Part shown: positions 24,001-32,821 of the stretch, piece after piece
How the letters are laid out: each line of letters opens with the position of its first letter
Position numbering within the stretch: position 1 is the first letter of the stretch
From: an uncultured Flavobacteriaceae bacterium
GTDB taxonomy: Bacteria > Bacteroidota > Bacteroidia > Flavobacteriales > Flavobacteriaceae
Length of the DNA: 64,000 nucleotides
Direction: 5' to 3'
Assembly (NCBI GenBank): GCA_947497145.1
Contig: CANMFQ010000011.1
Coordinates: forward strand, 1 to 64,000
The notes under the pieces: generated by a model
Database searches by the model: none
Told to the model about the DNA's origin: nothing
Seen by the model: only the letters and a program-made list of their open reading frames with translations
Translations under genes and position numbers: made by a program

Positions 24001-25968
24001 GAAAAAAGTAATTTTGAACGTGGTTACTCCTACAATCATCTGAGTAAAACAAGTACATTTAGCACTATTTTACAATATGCTATTCCTTCAGAAACAGATA
24101 CCTATGAAGCCTTTGCAACACAATTAAAAGCTTCAAAAATCACTAAAAAACGCCTTATAGAAACGGCTTGTTACGCTACACAATGGGCAAATTGGATAGG
24201 ACGCTACCTAAACCTTAACGACCTAGAGAGTGCTGTTTGGTGGTTTCATGCACATAGTTCAGACTACGCATCAGCAGCGAAAGAAACGGTTATTTCGCGC
24301 TATTCAAATGTACCAATGACACATTTTGCTGTTGGTGCTATTGATATTGATTGGTTTTATAAAATATATAACAATGTAGGGAAAGCCAATTGGAAACTCT
24401 TGCACGAAGCTTCGAAATACATTTCTAGCGGAATGGCGCATCGTCAGGTAAAACTGTATTCTGGTGTGCTATTGGGTGAGATTAAAATTACCGAAACCTT
24501 AAAACGTATTACTGAAAAAAGAGATAAAGACTATGTTCGCGCATTGGGTTTAATACCGCTCAGTAAAAGCAATCCTGAAAACGATTTGCTAAAGCGATAT
24601 AATTTGTTGCAAACATTTTTAAAAGAAAGTAAACAGTTTGGTGCCCAACGCCAAGAGAGTGAAAAAAATGCTGTTGAAATAGCCTTAGAAAACCTCTCTA
24701 GAAATGCTGGTTACAGCGATAGTGTTCGTTTTTCATGGGCTATGGAAGCCAAATCTGCACAAAAAATCATGGAAAATGCCACCGTTACTATTGATGATAT
24801 TGTGGTACAATTAGTAGTAAATAAAGAAGGAAAAGCAGATTTAAAGATTGAAAAAAATGGGAAAGCACAAAAAACAATCCCGAAAAAACATCAAAAAAAC
24901 AAAGCTATTATTCGTTTAAAAGAAGCCAAGAGTTTTTTGAGTAAACAATATGCAAGAACCCGTTTATCATTAGAAAAAGCGATGACTAGCGAGGCTGATT
25001 TTACGAAAGCCGAAATAAAAAAAATTATGCTTCACCCCGTTGTTGAACCTATGCTGAGTAAATTAGTATTGTTTGAGAAAGAAAAGCAAATTGCAGGTTT
25101 CTGGCATGATGGTAAACTTATTGATACCGATGGTACTATGCATCCTTTAGATGAAAACGACCACTTAATCATTGCCCACCCTTCGCATTTATACGCAGCA
25201 GTACAATGGGATCTTTTTCAACAATACCTCTTTGACAAACAAATAAAACAACCCTTCAAACAAGTATTTAGAGAGCTTTATATCATCACAAAAAATGAAA
25301 AAGAAGTAGCAACCCGTTCTGAACGGTATCAAGGACATCAAATACAGCCAAAAAAAACCATAGCACTTTTACGCAGTAGAGGTTGGACGGTGAACTATGA
25401 AGAAGGCTTGCAAAAAGTATATCACAAACACGGTTTTATGGTCTCTATGTATGCTATGGCCGATTGGTATTCACCTGCCGATATTGAAGCACCTACTATA
25501 GAATATGTGGCTTTTACTGCTTTAAAAGATTACAAACAAATACCTTTAAATACTATTAGCCCGCTAATTTTTAGCGAGGTAATGCGTGATGTTGACTTGG
25601 TGGTAAGTGTAGCACATGTTGGCGGTGTTGACCCCGAAGCGAGTCATAGTACCATGGAAATGCGTGCTGTTTTAGCTCGTGAATCTGCACGTTTATTTAA
25701 ACTCGATAATATTGAGGTGAAAGAACGTCATATAATTATTACCGGAAAATTAGGTACTTACAGCATTCACCTTGGTAGTGGAAAAGTGAGTAAAAGCGGC
25801 TTGCAATTATCTATAATTCCAGTGCACAGCCAGCATCGTGGGCGGTTATTTTTACCCTTTGTTGATGATGATCCTAAAAGTGCCGAAATTATTTCGAAAA
25901 TGAAACTGCTTGCCGAAGACCATAAAATTCAAGATCCAACGGTTTTAGCCCAACTAAATAAAAATTAA
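21010..25968 (+). CDS. DUF4132-containing giant protein (MolR/YehI-like)
   Basis: A 1652-residue cytoplasmic protein. The C-terminal 250 residues match DUF4132: PFKQVFRELYIITKNE, the ...RGWTV...GLQKVYHKHGF block and SEVMRDVDLVVSVAHVGG, ending with GRLFLPFVDDDPKSAEIISK. The long N-terminal part is all-helical, HEAT/ARM-like repeat sequence (for example LIHSKKIDQRLAALEILSIL at about 555-575), suggesting a scaffold. The E. coli relatives MolR/YehI join WGR and DUF4132 in one chain; here the WGR domain lies in the ligase gene 400 bases downstream. No enzymatic activity is established for DUF4132. Highly expressed or transfer signs are not evident; codon usage looks like the chromosome. Confidence 0.8.
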   Translation: MIPKETADKFIASKEKINLTKASFSKFSAKYKTLGIIISRLVNTANVYHYNYTKLYKETFGNDVSFNPWVTKEGLQLAKTLFGPIRAPYIAEVWELLNTLPYQNGYDRRPFRKEPDIDFVYRKIAVLQNLYSSGVNFGFGDMTFKEQLQYDVYYQNGDHAYLFAVVIEKGEENLTELITDIINAEDEIGGVTRQLINALLLTTKPAYWQLVGKLLLAAQRQEGLRQTILESLDQTQIGALQYIIKIVLENDLMRFSSVVRAVDTWFGFGWEAPKKSTIKRILELTHHLLENKTAIDKYLKSNDFIEIYVSLWVIGITDVHMAIEKAFEILYNNPNKNYKLLALFFVNETERTNTSIISYFEKEVGKDVEIDYWMLHVLPEHKFDDTVFEKLISTTKALPSKGKEFKSAVFSWKNYRIEPDYFYYQLIEKANDNQLQAMASDISAIASTSREGYIKKLFPDHYTYYWNARSNEKIKRIATSTLGWKRNVIHQAILDRNQTVMATGVTLFNAIELQAEEINILETIFERKNKQLRQASIQLLVKQPEEVVKTSTQKLIHSKKIDQRLAALEILSILDEQNIYPTFVNEQIETYKQRSSFHKNEAVFLEKFNTNSTQHNFANGFGVIDYDNLTPLYIPQKKFKPKKGLLDGLLGKNERIITRFIDEKKTIKVVNQLIDLFKKNENHEYQYKRRNGEVRTRLISEEITTTAKNEDATDQEKLEGLPLAKLWIDWYHKSKLNDYELEAAIHFSSSFSNPYGYYNPITPYLKNYIPNLEELHLHKGYHYNTINANIATILKHLLQVFGDLETLNQFKTDLLEDAIANFPKELKMKRLDTNSWRNENTFWCDALANIPYLNSAKNTKRTWQLTRFLMAQSLGHPKVITNLKAVLQSPPKKNRFPRTSEATSFSLYRKNEITKDDVLLESILSESHIITLDAAHRKDQKWIQELHPPYEIYPPLKKSLLQIELERGELETEASKYITKMGPIEGVHYFFSVLERLEKSNFERGYSYNHLSKTSTFSTILQYAIPSETDTYEAFATQLKASKITKKRLIETACYATQWANWIGRYLNLNDLESAVWWFHAHSSDYASAAKETVISRYSNVPMTHFAVGAIDIDWFYKIYNNVGKANWKLLHEASKYISSGMAHRQVKLYSGVLLGEIKITETLKRITEKRDKDYVRALGLIPLSKSNPENDLLKRYNLLQTFLKESKQFGAQRQESEKNAVEIALENLSRNAGYSDSVRFSWAMEAKSAQKIMENATVTIDDIVVQLVVNKEGKADLKIEKNGKAQKTIPKKHQKNKAIIRLKEAKSFLSKQYARTRLSLEKAMTSEADFTKAEIKKIMLHPVVEPMLSKLVLFEKEKQIAGFWHDGKLIDTDGTMHPLDENDHLIIAHPSHLYAAVQWDLFQQYLFDKQIKQPFKQVFRELYIITKNEKEVATRSERYQGHQIQPKKTIALLRSRGWTVNYEEGLQKVYHKHGFMVSMYAMADWYSPADIEAPTIEYVAFTALKDYKQIPLNTISPLIFSEVMRDVDLVVSVAHVGGVDPEASHSTMEMRAVLARESARLFKLDNIEVKERHIIITGKLGTYSIHLGSGKVSKSGLQLSIIPVHSQHRGRLFLPFVDDDPKSAEIISKMKLLAEDHKIQDPTVLAQLNKN

Positions 25969-26052
25969 GACCATACCTTTTTTACTATCAGTGAATAATG
26001 TAGTGTCTGAATATATAATTTAAGTAACACACAGCTGTTTAAAACAAAAAAA

Positions 26053-26370
26053 ATGGCACTGAAAACAAAACGACTATTCAGTAGTAAAAATCCTTTTTCA
26101 AAAGGGGGCTTTTACTTTATCGTTACCGGTATTCTTTGCTACACAAGTAACAAAACGGTGTTTTTCACTGACGGTTATCGTACTGAATATGATCGTTTTT
26201 GGAAAGATACTGGTTATGGTATTTTGTGCTTTGTAAACACTTTTATAGTAGGTTTTTTAATTTATAGCCTGCTAAAAAATAAACCGATACCACACAAGAC
26301 TATGGTTTCTCTTTTTTTGGAAAGGAATCGCTATAATACAATTTATAACACGCGCTACATTAGAAAATGA
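26053..26370 (+). CDS. Small two-TM membrane protein, unknown
   Basis: A 105-residue protein with two hydrophobic segments (GGFYFIVTGILCYTS and GILCFVNTFIVGFLIYSLL) separated by a polar loop DGYRTEYDRFWKDTGY, and with basic ends. No family is recognised. The stop overlaps the DNA-ligase start by four bases, so it is translationally linked to it. Confidence 0.6.
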   Translation: MALKTKRLFSSKNPFSKGGFYFIVTGILCYTSNKTVFFTDGYRTEYDRFWKDTGYGILCFVNTFIVGFLIYSLLKNKPIPHKTMVSLFLERNRYNTIYNTRYIRK

Positions 26371-27458
26371 ACAAGGCGGATAAACATACTCGAACTACTA
26401 AAACTTCACCTATGAAACCCGAACAAATAACCCTATTTTATAAGCAAGAAAAGAGTGACAAGGTGTATAAAGCATCACTTGAAGCACAAGAAGAAGGGCT
26501 TTTTACAGTAAATTTTGCCTATGGCAGAAGAGGCAGCACCTTAAAAACTGGTACAAAAACCCAAACGCCAATTTCGTATGAAAAGGCTAAAAAAATATAT
26601 GACAAGCTCGTTTATTCGAAAGCATCAAAAGGATATGTACCAAATGAAGACAGCTCAGACTACGTATATGAAAGTGATCAGGTAAAAACAGGTATTCATT
26701 GCCAATTGCTTAACCCAATTGAAGAAGAAGCCCTACACGCATATCTTGAAGATGATGCCTGGTGGGCGCAAGAAAAAATGGATGGCAAACGATTACTCAT
26801 AAAAAAAACAGACGACCTAATTGCCATCAATAGAAAAGGGTTTTCTGTAGGCGCTCCACAGGCAATTATAGATAGTGCTTCAAAATCTGACAACTCTTTT
26901 ATTATCGATGGTGAAGCTGTGGGCGATACCTTATTTGTTTTTGATCTTTTATTTTTAAACGGTGAGGACCTAAAAACGAAACCCTACCAAAGTCGCTATC
27001 AACTACTTTGCCAACTAAAACTATCTGGAGCCATAAAAGTAGTACCTACGGCAACCTCATGCACTGAAAAATTAGCTCTTGTTGAAAAATTAAAGTCGAC
27101 CAATTCTGAGGGAATTGTTTTAAAAAATCATACAGCTCCCTATCATGCTGGGCGTCCAAATAGCGGCGGTAATCAGCTCAAGTTTAAGTTTTATGAAACC
27201 GCTTCAGTAATTGTCACAAAAATCAATGACAAGCGTAGTGTGGGCATGTCTTTGCTAGAAAACGGGAAAGAAATTTTTGTAGGCAATGTAACCATTGCTG
27301 TAAATAAAGAAATTCCTAAAGAAGGGGCCGTAATTGAAGTCCGGTATTTGTACGCTTACAAAGGTGGCAGCCTCTATCAACCAACATTTTTAAACGTTAG
27401 AACTGATATTGAAGCACAAGAATGTGTGCTGAGCCAATTAAAATATAAGCAAGTATAA
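26367..27458 (+). CDS. WGR-domain ATP-dependent DNA ligase
   Basis: A 363-residue protein. Residues 16-100 form a WGR-like domain (ITLFYKQEKSDKVYKASLEA, then VNFAYGRRGSTLKTGTK; the usual WG R appears as YGRRG), a module that binds DNA ends in PARPs. The nucleotidyltransferase core follows: motif I EKMDGKR with K137 as AMP-accepting lysine, motif III near LFVFDLLFLNG, motif IV EGIVLKN and motif V QLKFKF. A short OB-fold with VGNVTIAVNK and VEVRYLY-like strands ends the protein. It lacks a zinc finger and large N-terminal DNA-binding domain, resembling minimal accessory ligases for nick repair. A second start at ATG 26412 would keep the whole WGR. Last of the four-gene cluster. Confidence 0.8.
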   Translation: MNKADKHTRTTKTSPMKPEQITLFYKQEKSDKVYKASLEAQEEGLFTVNFAYGRRGSTLKTGTKTQTPISYEKAKKIYDKLVYSKASKGYVPNEDSSDYVYESDQVKTGIHCQLLNPIEEEALHAYLEDDAWWAQEKMDGKRLLIKKTDDLIAINRKGFSVGAPQAIIDSASKSDNSFIIDGEAVGDTLFVFDLLFLNGEDLKTKPYQSRYQLLCQLKLSGAIKVVPTATSCTEKLALVEKLKSTNSEGIVLKNHTAPYHAGRPNSGGNQLKFKFYETASVIVTKINDKRSVGMSLLENGKEIFVGNVTIAVNKEIPKEGAVIEVRYLYAYKGGSLYQPTFLNVRTDIEAQECVLSQLKYKQV

Positions 27459-27794
27459 AGAGGGGGAAAATGATCTCCATAAAATCAAAATTTGAATTAT
27501 GAGCCCCTGTTATAACTAGCATATTCAACAGTTCAGGTTTAGTCTATTTGGCATCGTGACACACATCACAAAATACCTTTTGAAAAAGAAGAAAAAATAC
27601 GTACTATTATAAAGACGTTAAACGCCTGACTAAAAAGATTGTAAGACATCAAAACGAAACTTAACACAAGTTGTTTTATTACGTTTTGCATGGTGCATCT
27701 GTAGTGAGATTAAAAATCGTAAAGCGTTTTATTTTTAAAGATGAAGTATAGTTTCAACCCTTAAAACGATTGGTAATACGCCAAAACCAACATC
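27459..27794. other. Noncoding spacer
   Basis: No supported gene. A short open stretch reading YYKDVKRLTKKIVRHQNET ends near 27663 but has no start or family match and may be chance or a decayed gene. No strong promoter or terminator is recognised. Confidence 0.3.
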
Positions 27795-30029
27795 ATGAAC
27801 CATAACACCAAAATCATAATGAGAATTTTAGTTGTTTTTATGCTTTGTTTAACCATAGTTTCTTGTGAAGAAACTGTTTACAAAGGAAAAATATACGAAA
27901 AGCCCGAAATTGTCAAGGATCCTCCTTCCGATTTTTTATCCCCCGAAAAAAGTATGGAAACCTTTTACCTACCAGAAGGTTACAAGGTAGAATTGGTGGC
28001 TAGCGAACCCATGATTAACGAGCCTGTTGCCATTACCTGGGACGGTAACGGCATTATGTATGTTGCGCAAATGGAAACCTACGTACAAAATATTGACGGG
28101 GATGGAACAGACCAGCGACTAAGTAGCATTATGCGCCTAGAAGATACCAATGGCGATGGAAAAATGGATAAGAGTACTGTCTTTATAGACAAGTTATTGC
28201 TTCCTAGAATGATAATGACATTAGACGATCGTCTTGTGGTAAACGAGACCTACTCCTACGATTTATGGAGCTATAGAGATACGGACAATGATGGCGTAGC
28301 AGATGAAAAAAAACGAATTTATGACAATCCAAAACCTCGTGGTGGCAACCTAGAACATCAACAAAGTGGTTTGGTATGGAATCTTGATAATTATGTATAC
28401 ACCACCTACAACCCTGCCAGATTCCGGTTTTCAAAGGGCACAATTGAAGTAGATACGTTGGAAAATATGCCTAGTGGACAATGGGGACTTACCCAAGATG
28501 ATTTGGGTCATATGTATTATTCTTCGGCAGGTGGTGAAAACCCTGCCTATGGTTTTCAGCAGGCAGTAAATTACGGAGAATACAATCCTGAAGGACGCTT
28601 ATCGGAAGGTTTTGTAGAACCTTGGCCTATAGTAGGCACACCCGATGTGCAAGGTGGCGCAGAAAGAAGACTTAAAGAAAACGGCACCTTAAATCACTTT
28701 ACTGGAGTAGCTGGTCAAGAAATTTACCGAGGGCATAAACTACCACCAGATATGTATGGCGACCTCTTTATTCCTGAGCCTGTAGGTAGACTTATAAGAA
28801 GAGCAAAGGTGGTGAATGAAAATGGAAAAAAAGTGCTTTATAACGCCTATGATGAGACTGAATTTATGGCTGCTACTGACTTAAACTTTAGACCCGTACA
28901 AGCTAAAACAGGACCAGACGGTAGCTTATATATTGTAGATATGTACCGTGGTATTATACAAGAAAGTGCATGGACGGGAGAGGGCAGTTTAATACGCCCA
29001 GTAATACAGCGTAAGGGCTTAGACAAAAATATTGGCAGAGGTAGAATTTACCGTATTGTACACGAACAAATTGAACCTGATGGTAAGCCCAATTTACTAA
29101 ACAAGTCGGCATTGGAACTTGTTGATTATTTGGGGCATAAAAATGGATGGTACCGAAACACAGCGCAAAAATTAATTGTTTTAAAAAACGACACCACCGT
29201 TATTCCTGAATTGAAAGAAATAGCCCGAAATAATGAATCTTTTTGGACAGGAATTTTTGGAGATAAAGCATATGCTTTACAACGTGTTCACGCCCTTTGG
29301 ACCCTAGAAGGTTTAGGCGTTATAGACGAGGAATTGTTAATAGAAAAATTGAAAGATAAAGACGCAGGAGTGCGTATTTCGGCTATTCGCTTGTGTGATG
29401 AATTACTTAAAAAAGGTAATACAGCAGTATTAACTCATTTAGAACAATTGCAAAATGATGCTGATATTAATGTAGTAAATCAGTTAGCATTAAGTCTGCG
29501 AAACAGTCCTGATGCCAAGGCAACTGCGCTCTTAAATGCGATCTATGATCGCTATCAAGAAAACGAAATTATCGCAAAGTCTGTTACAGAAAGTTTAAAG
29601 AAAGATGATTCTGAACTAAAGAAACTAAACATCAAAATAGCCAAAATGCCGTACAAGAAAAGTATTCTTAACGGATACAACACCTATAAGCAACTTTGTA
29701 TCACCTGCCATGCAAAAAACTTAATGGGCGTTGAGAATGGTACCGGTTCCTTAACTGCTCCTCCCCTGCTTGGGTCTGCTAGAGTAAAAGGCGATAAAGA
29801 AACACTGGCTAAAATTCTACTAAATGGCTTAACCGGGCCTATTGATGGGGAAGACTACGGGATAATGATGGCTTTAGGGAATAATAACGACCAATGGATT
29901 GCTGATATTGCCAGTTATATTCGCATAATGAATGATGAAAGTGTCGTTTCAAGAAGCGATGTTACCAACGCAAGAAACGAAACCAAAGACAAAGAAGGTT
30001 ATTGGACTTTAAAAGAATTAGAAAAGTAA
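27795..30029 (+). CDS. PVC-type haem-binding dehydrogenase-like lipoprotein
   Basis: 744 residues. A lipoprotein signal ends LTIVSC. Residues 55-400 form a beta-propeller of the membrane-bound dehydrogenase/glucose-sorbosone type: PVAITWDGNGIMYVAQM, DTNGDGKMDKSTVF, DTDNDGVADEKKR, PDGSLYIVDMYRGII. Helical HEAT-type repeats occupy about 430-600. A cytochrome c domain at the C-terminus has C635-I-T-C-H639 and a later Met-rich distal region (GIMMALGNN). Such proteins are thought to oxidise sugars or alcohols in the periplasm. A second in-frame ATG at 27819 would give a more typical signal length. The neighbours (SDR protein, sugar isomerase-like protein) fit a carbohydrate role. Confidence 0.82.
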   Translation: MNHNTKIIMRILVVFMLCLTIVSCEETVYKGKIYEKPEIVKDPPSDFLSPEKSMETFYLPEGYKVELVASEPMINEPVAITWDGNGIMYVAQMETYVQNIDGDGTDQRLSSIMRLEDTNGDGKMDKSTVFIDKLLLPRMIMTLDDRLVVNETYSYDLWSYRDTDNDGVADEKKRIYDNPKPRGGNLEHQQSGLVWNLDNYVYTTYNPARFRFSKGTIEVDTLENMPSGQWGLTQDDLGHMYYSSAGGENPAYGFQQAVNYGEYNPEGRLSEGFVEPWPIVGTPDVQGGAERRLKENGTLNHFTGVAGQEIYRGHKLPPDMYGDLFIPEPVGRLIRRAKVVNENGKKVLYNAYDETEFMAATDLNFRPVQAKTGPDGSLYIVDMYRGIIQESAWTGEGSLIRPVIQRKGLDKNIGRGRIYRIVHEQIEPDGKPNLLNKSALELVDYLGHKNGWYRNTAQKLIVLKNDTTVIPELKEIARNNESFWTGIFGDKAYALQRVHALWTLEGLGVIDEELLIEKLKDKDAGVRISAIRLCDELLKKGNTAVLTHLEQLQNDADINVVNQLALSLRNSPDAKATALLNAIYDRYQENEIIAKSVTESLKKDDSELKKLNIKIAKMPYKKSILNGYNTYKQLCITCHAKNLMGVENGTGSLTAPPLLGSARVKGDKETLAKILLNGLTGPIDGEDYGIMMALGNNNDQWIADIASYIRIMNDESVVSRSDVTNARNETKDKEGYWTLKELEK

Positions 30030-30176
30030 ATACCTAATAAAAAAAACTGGTTTCAAAGCACTGCATTATAACACGTAATCCATCAGGAATTATTTCCCCA
30101 TGAAGCTGTGCCCTGTACAAATCAGTCATAAATTTACTAGCTAGTACAACAATTTAATGAACACCTTATATGTTTT

Positions 30177-31175
30177 CTATTCTTTGAAATTTAACAAGGC
30201 ATTATACGCTTGCAAAATACGTTCTATTTGTGCATTCTTTTCCGCATTGATAATCTTGCGGCTTGGTTTTTCATCCAACCATTGTAATGTTCTTTTGATA
30301 CCTTCAGAGAAAGGGATAGTAGCTTTAAATTCGGGTACAAAGGTTTTAATTTTTGTATTATCAAAAATGACACTTTCGGCCTTATCAGCTAGCAAGGTAC
30401 CTGTAAAGGAGGGTTCTATTTTACAAATAAAATCAGAAGCAATATGCACTACTTTTGCCTCGCAACCTAAACTGTCTGCTAGAATTTTATAAATCATATT
30501 CCAACTCAAAATCTCATCAGAAGTAATATGAAAAGCATGCCCAATAGCCGTTGTTAACCCCAAAAGACCTACAAAACCTTTGGCAAAATCATCGGCATGG
30601 GTGACCGTCCATAGCGAAGTGCCATCGCCATGAATAATAATTTCTTTGCCGTTCAAAATTCTATCGGCAGTAGTATATTCTTTAAAACCACCAATGGCAA
30701 TGGGTATTACCGTATCATAGGTTAAAGAAGGACGCACAATAGTTACAGGAAAACCTTCTTCACGGTAGGCTTTCATCAAGCGATCTTCACACTTAATCTT
30801 TCCATCAGAATAATCCCATAAATTATTACAAAGCGGTGTAGACTCTGTAATTATAGGACAAGTTAAAGGAGTTTGATAACATGAGGCCGAACTTATAAAA
30901 ATATACTGCTTTGTTTTCCCCTTAAACAAGGCTATATCGCGCTCAATATCCTCTGGAGTAAAAGCTATAAAATTTACAACAACATCCCAACGGTGTTTTT
31001 TTAATGCAGTAAGAGCTTCTGGTTTTGTAATATCGCCAAGAATGGTCGTTACACCCGAAATTTCATTTTTGGTTTGCCCCCTATTTAAGTGATATAAAGA
31101 AATACCTTTAGCCAAGGCCAAGCGGCTTGAAGCTGTACTAATATTACCTGTACCTCCTATAAAAAGAACTTTCAT
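30177..31175 (-). CDS. NAD-dependent epimerase/dehydratase (extended SDR)
   Basis: 332 residues with an N-terminal Rossmann motif FIGGTGNIS (the GxxGxxG variant), ILGDI for the cofactor pocket and FISSASCYQ near the catalytic Ser region. A KIKCEDRL segment replaces the canonical YxxxK, as in several atypical extended SDRs close to chloroplast CSP41-like and nucleotide-sugar proteins. The later IVRPSLTYD and IHGDGTSLWTVTHADDFAKG are typical of sugar-nucleotide epimerase-like proteins. The substrate is unknown. It is monocistronic, convergent with the PVC-type protein. Confidence 0.78.
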   Translation of the reverse strand: MKVLFIGGTGNISTASSRLALAKGISLYHLNRGQTKNEISGVTTILGDITKPEALTALKKHRWDVVVNFIAFTPEDIERDIALFKGKTKQYIFISSASCYQTPLTCPIITESTPLCNNLWDYSDGKIKCEDRLMKAYREEGFPVTIVRPSLTYDTVIPIAIGGFKEYTTADRILNGKEIIIHGDGTSLWTVTHADDFAKGFVGLLGLTTAIGHAFHITSDEILSWNMIYKILADSLGCEAKVVHIASDFICKIEPSFTGTLLADKAESVIFDNTKIKTFVPEFKATIPFSEGIKRTLQWLDEKPSRKIINAEKNAQIERILQAYNALLNFKE

Positions 31176-31422
31176 GTATCTCGTTTTAATGTTGTTGAAT
31201 AGCTTTAGACACTAAATATAATTTTTTATTCAGTTTTAAATCCCGAATATAAAGATAATGTACGGCCTATTTCATTTTTTTTGTACTCAGTACGATGGTA
31301 AACAAACTAGCATAGTTCAAAGAAACAAAAAAGAGAATACCTTCAAAAACTATCATTTATTATAGGACTGTTTTTTGCATTCCTTATTAAAATAATCTAA
31401 TTTGTCATCTTAAAACCAATCT

Positions 31423-32367
31423 ATGACAACTAGAAGATCTTTCATTCAAAAAACGACCTTAGGAACAGCCGCTTTAGCACTTCCTGGTTCATTTTATGCA
31501 TGCACCTCTTTACCAAACAATACTATGCCAAAAATATCATTAGCGCAATGGTCGTTACACCGTGCCTTTTTTGAAAACAAACATGATCCCATAAATTTTG
31601 CTGCTATCACCAAAGACAATTTCAATATTTCGGCGGTTGAATATGTGAATCAATTTTATGAAAAACAGGCTACTGATGAAAAATTTTGGGCCACTATGGC
31701 AAAAAGAGCCAAAGATGTTGGGGTCAGCAGTTTAATTATGATGGTAGACGAAAAAGAAAAGTTGGGTGACTCCAATCCTCAAACACGAAAAACCGCTGTT
31801 GAAGATCACTATAAATGGGTGAACGCTGCCAAAATACTTGGATGCCACTCTATACGAGTGAATGCTTTTGGCGATGGAAGCTTGAATGAATTAAAAGCTT
31901 CTTTAACCGATGGCTTGGGACGATTAACCGAATATGCTGCCAAAGAAAAAATTAACGTAATTATTGAAAATCACGGGCTTCATACCTCAAATGCTAGTTT
32001 TATGACGGGTATTATCAAAGCTATAAATAACCCTTATCTAGGTACGCTACCTGATTTTGGCAACTGGTGTTTAACTGCCGAATGGGGCAGTACGCAAACA
32101 GAAAAAAACTGTACTAAAAGCTACAGTCCTGAAAAAGGTTTAACTGAGTTTTTACCCTATGCGAAGGGGGTTAGTGCCAAATCATATGCATTTAATGCTG
32201 AAGGATATGATACGGTAATTGACTACCCCAAGCTATTACAAATTGTAAAAGATGGCAAATTTAATGGGCATATCGGTATAGAGTATGAAGGCGAAAGTTT
32301 GGGTGAATTTGAAGGTATAAAAGCTACAAAAGCGCTTATAGAAAAAGTTTGGGAAGAATTAGAATAA
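31423..32367 (+). CDS. Tat-exported sugar phosphate isomerase/epimerase-family protein
   Basis: 314 residues with a twin-arginine signal (TTRRSFIQKTTLGTAALAL) and a following Cys (SFYACTS) that could be lipidated. The rest is an AP-endonuclease-2/xylose-isomerase-type TIM barrel: ISLAQWSLHR, CHSIRVNAFGDG, INVIIENHGLHTS (Glu metal ligand), LPDFGNW and HIGIEYEGE (metal ligands). These periplasmic relatives act on sugars or inositols; the exact reaction is unknown. It is divergent from the SDR gene and followed by a probable terminator at 32458-32514. Confidence 0.82.
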   Translation: MTTRRSFIQKTTLGTAALALPGSFYACTSLPNNTMPKISLAQWSLHRAFFENKHDPINFAAITKDNFNISAVEYVNQFYEKQATDEKFWATMAKRAKDVGVSSLIMMVDEKEKLGDSNPQTRKTAVEDHYKWVNAAKILGCHSIRVNAFGDGSLNELKASLTDGLGRLTEYAAKEKINVIIENHGLHTSNASFMTGIIKAINNPYLGTLPDFGNWCLTAEWGSTQTEKNCTKSYSPEKGLTEFLPYAKGVSAKSYAFNAEGYDTVIDYPKLLQIVKDGKFNGHIGIEYEGESLGEFEGIKATKALIEKVWEELE

Positions 32368-32457
32368 AGCCTACGCTTTTTTAATGGTTTAAATTACTTT
32401 CAGTGGCTTACACTTTTATTAAAGTGGCCAACCAACATCAGGCACTTAAAGCACTTC

Positions 32458-32514
32458 AAGAATCAAGAACATGGACTTTTTCACTTAGCCCTATTTCTTG
32501 GTTCTTATTTTTTA
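32458..32514 (+). terminator. Rho-independent terminator after isomerase-like gene
   Basis: AAGAATCAAGAA (32458-32469) pairs with TTCTTGGTTCTT (32495-32506), 12 bp with one G-T, and is followed by a T-rich tract. Confidence 0.6.
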
Positions 32515-32702
32515 TCCCCCTTCTGTAAGTATTCTGCTCCTCAGGCTAGTTTTTTTAATGGTTGTACGTTGCTGTAAAAAGAGGGTTTAAAGCAAGTTTA
32601 ACGATATAATGAGAAAAAGGAATGTGTAAAACTGCGCAAGTTAAAGTAGCCGAAACAAAATTGTATGGGTAACGCCCATATCATGCTTTTATACACACAA
32701 AA

Positions 32703-32730
32703 CCCACCCTTAAAAAAAGCCAAGGATGGG
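32703..32730 (-). terminator. Terminator of grpE-dnaJ
   Basis: On the minus strand CCCATCCTT pairs with AAGGGTGGG (9 bp, one G-T) around a T-rich loop and is followed by TTTT. It lies 92 bases after the dnaJ stop. Confidence 0.5.
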
Positions 32731-32821
32731 AAAAAAAATTGCTATGAAAAAGAAAATTAGTACTGATTTCTCAATACTAATTCCAAATATACGTTTTTTA
32801 TTTTAATGAAAAACAAATAAA

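Larger units (their letters stand above)
32368..32821. other. Noncoding stretch with two opposing terminators
   Basis: There is no coding frame between the convergent isomerase-like and dnaJ genes. It carries a plus-strand terminator hairpin (32458-32514) and a minus-strand one (32703-32730). The A+T-rich remainder shows nothing recognisable. Confidence 0.55.

Noticed and set aside
27537-27560. A CRP-like sequence near a CGTGACACACATCACA stretch
   Set aside because: Bacteroidota CRP-type sites are not well defined, the match is partial, and no gene starts nearby.
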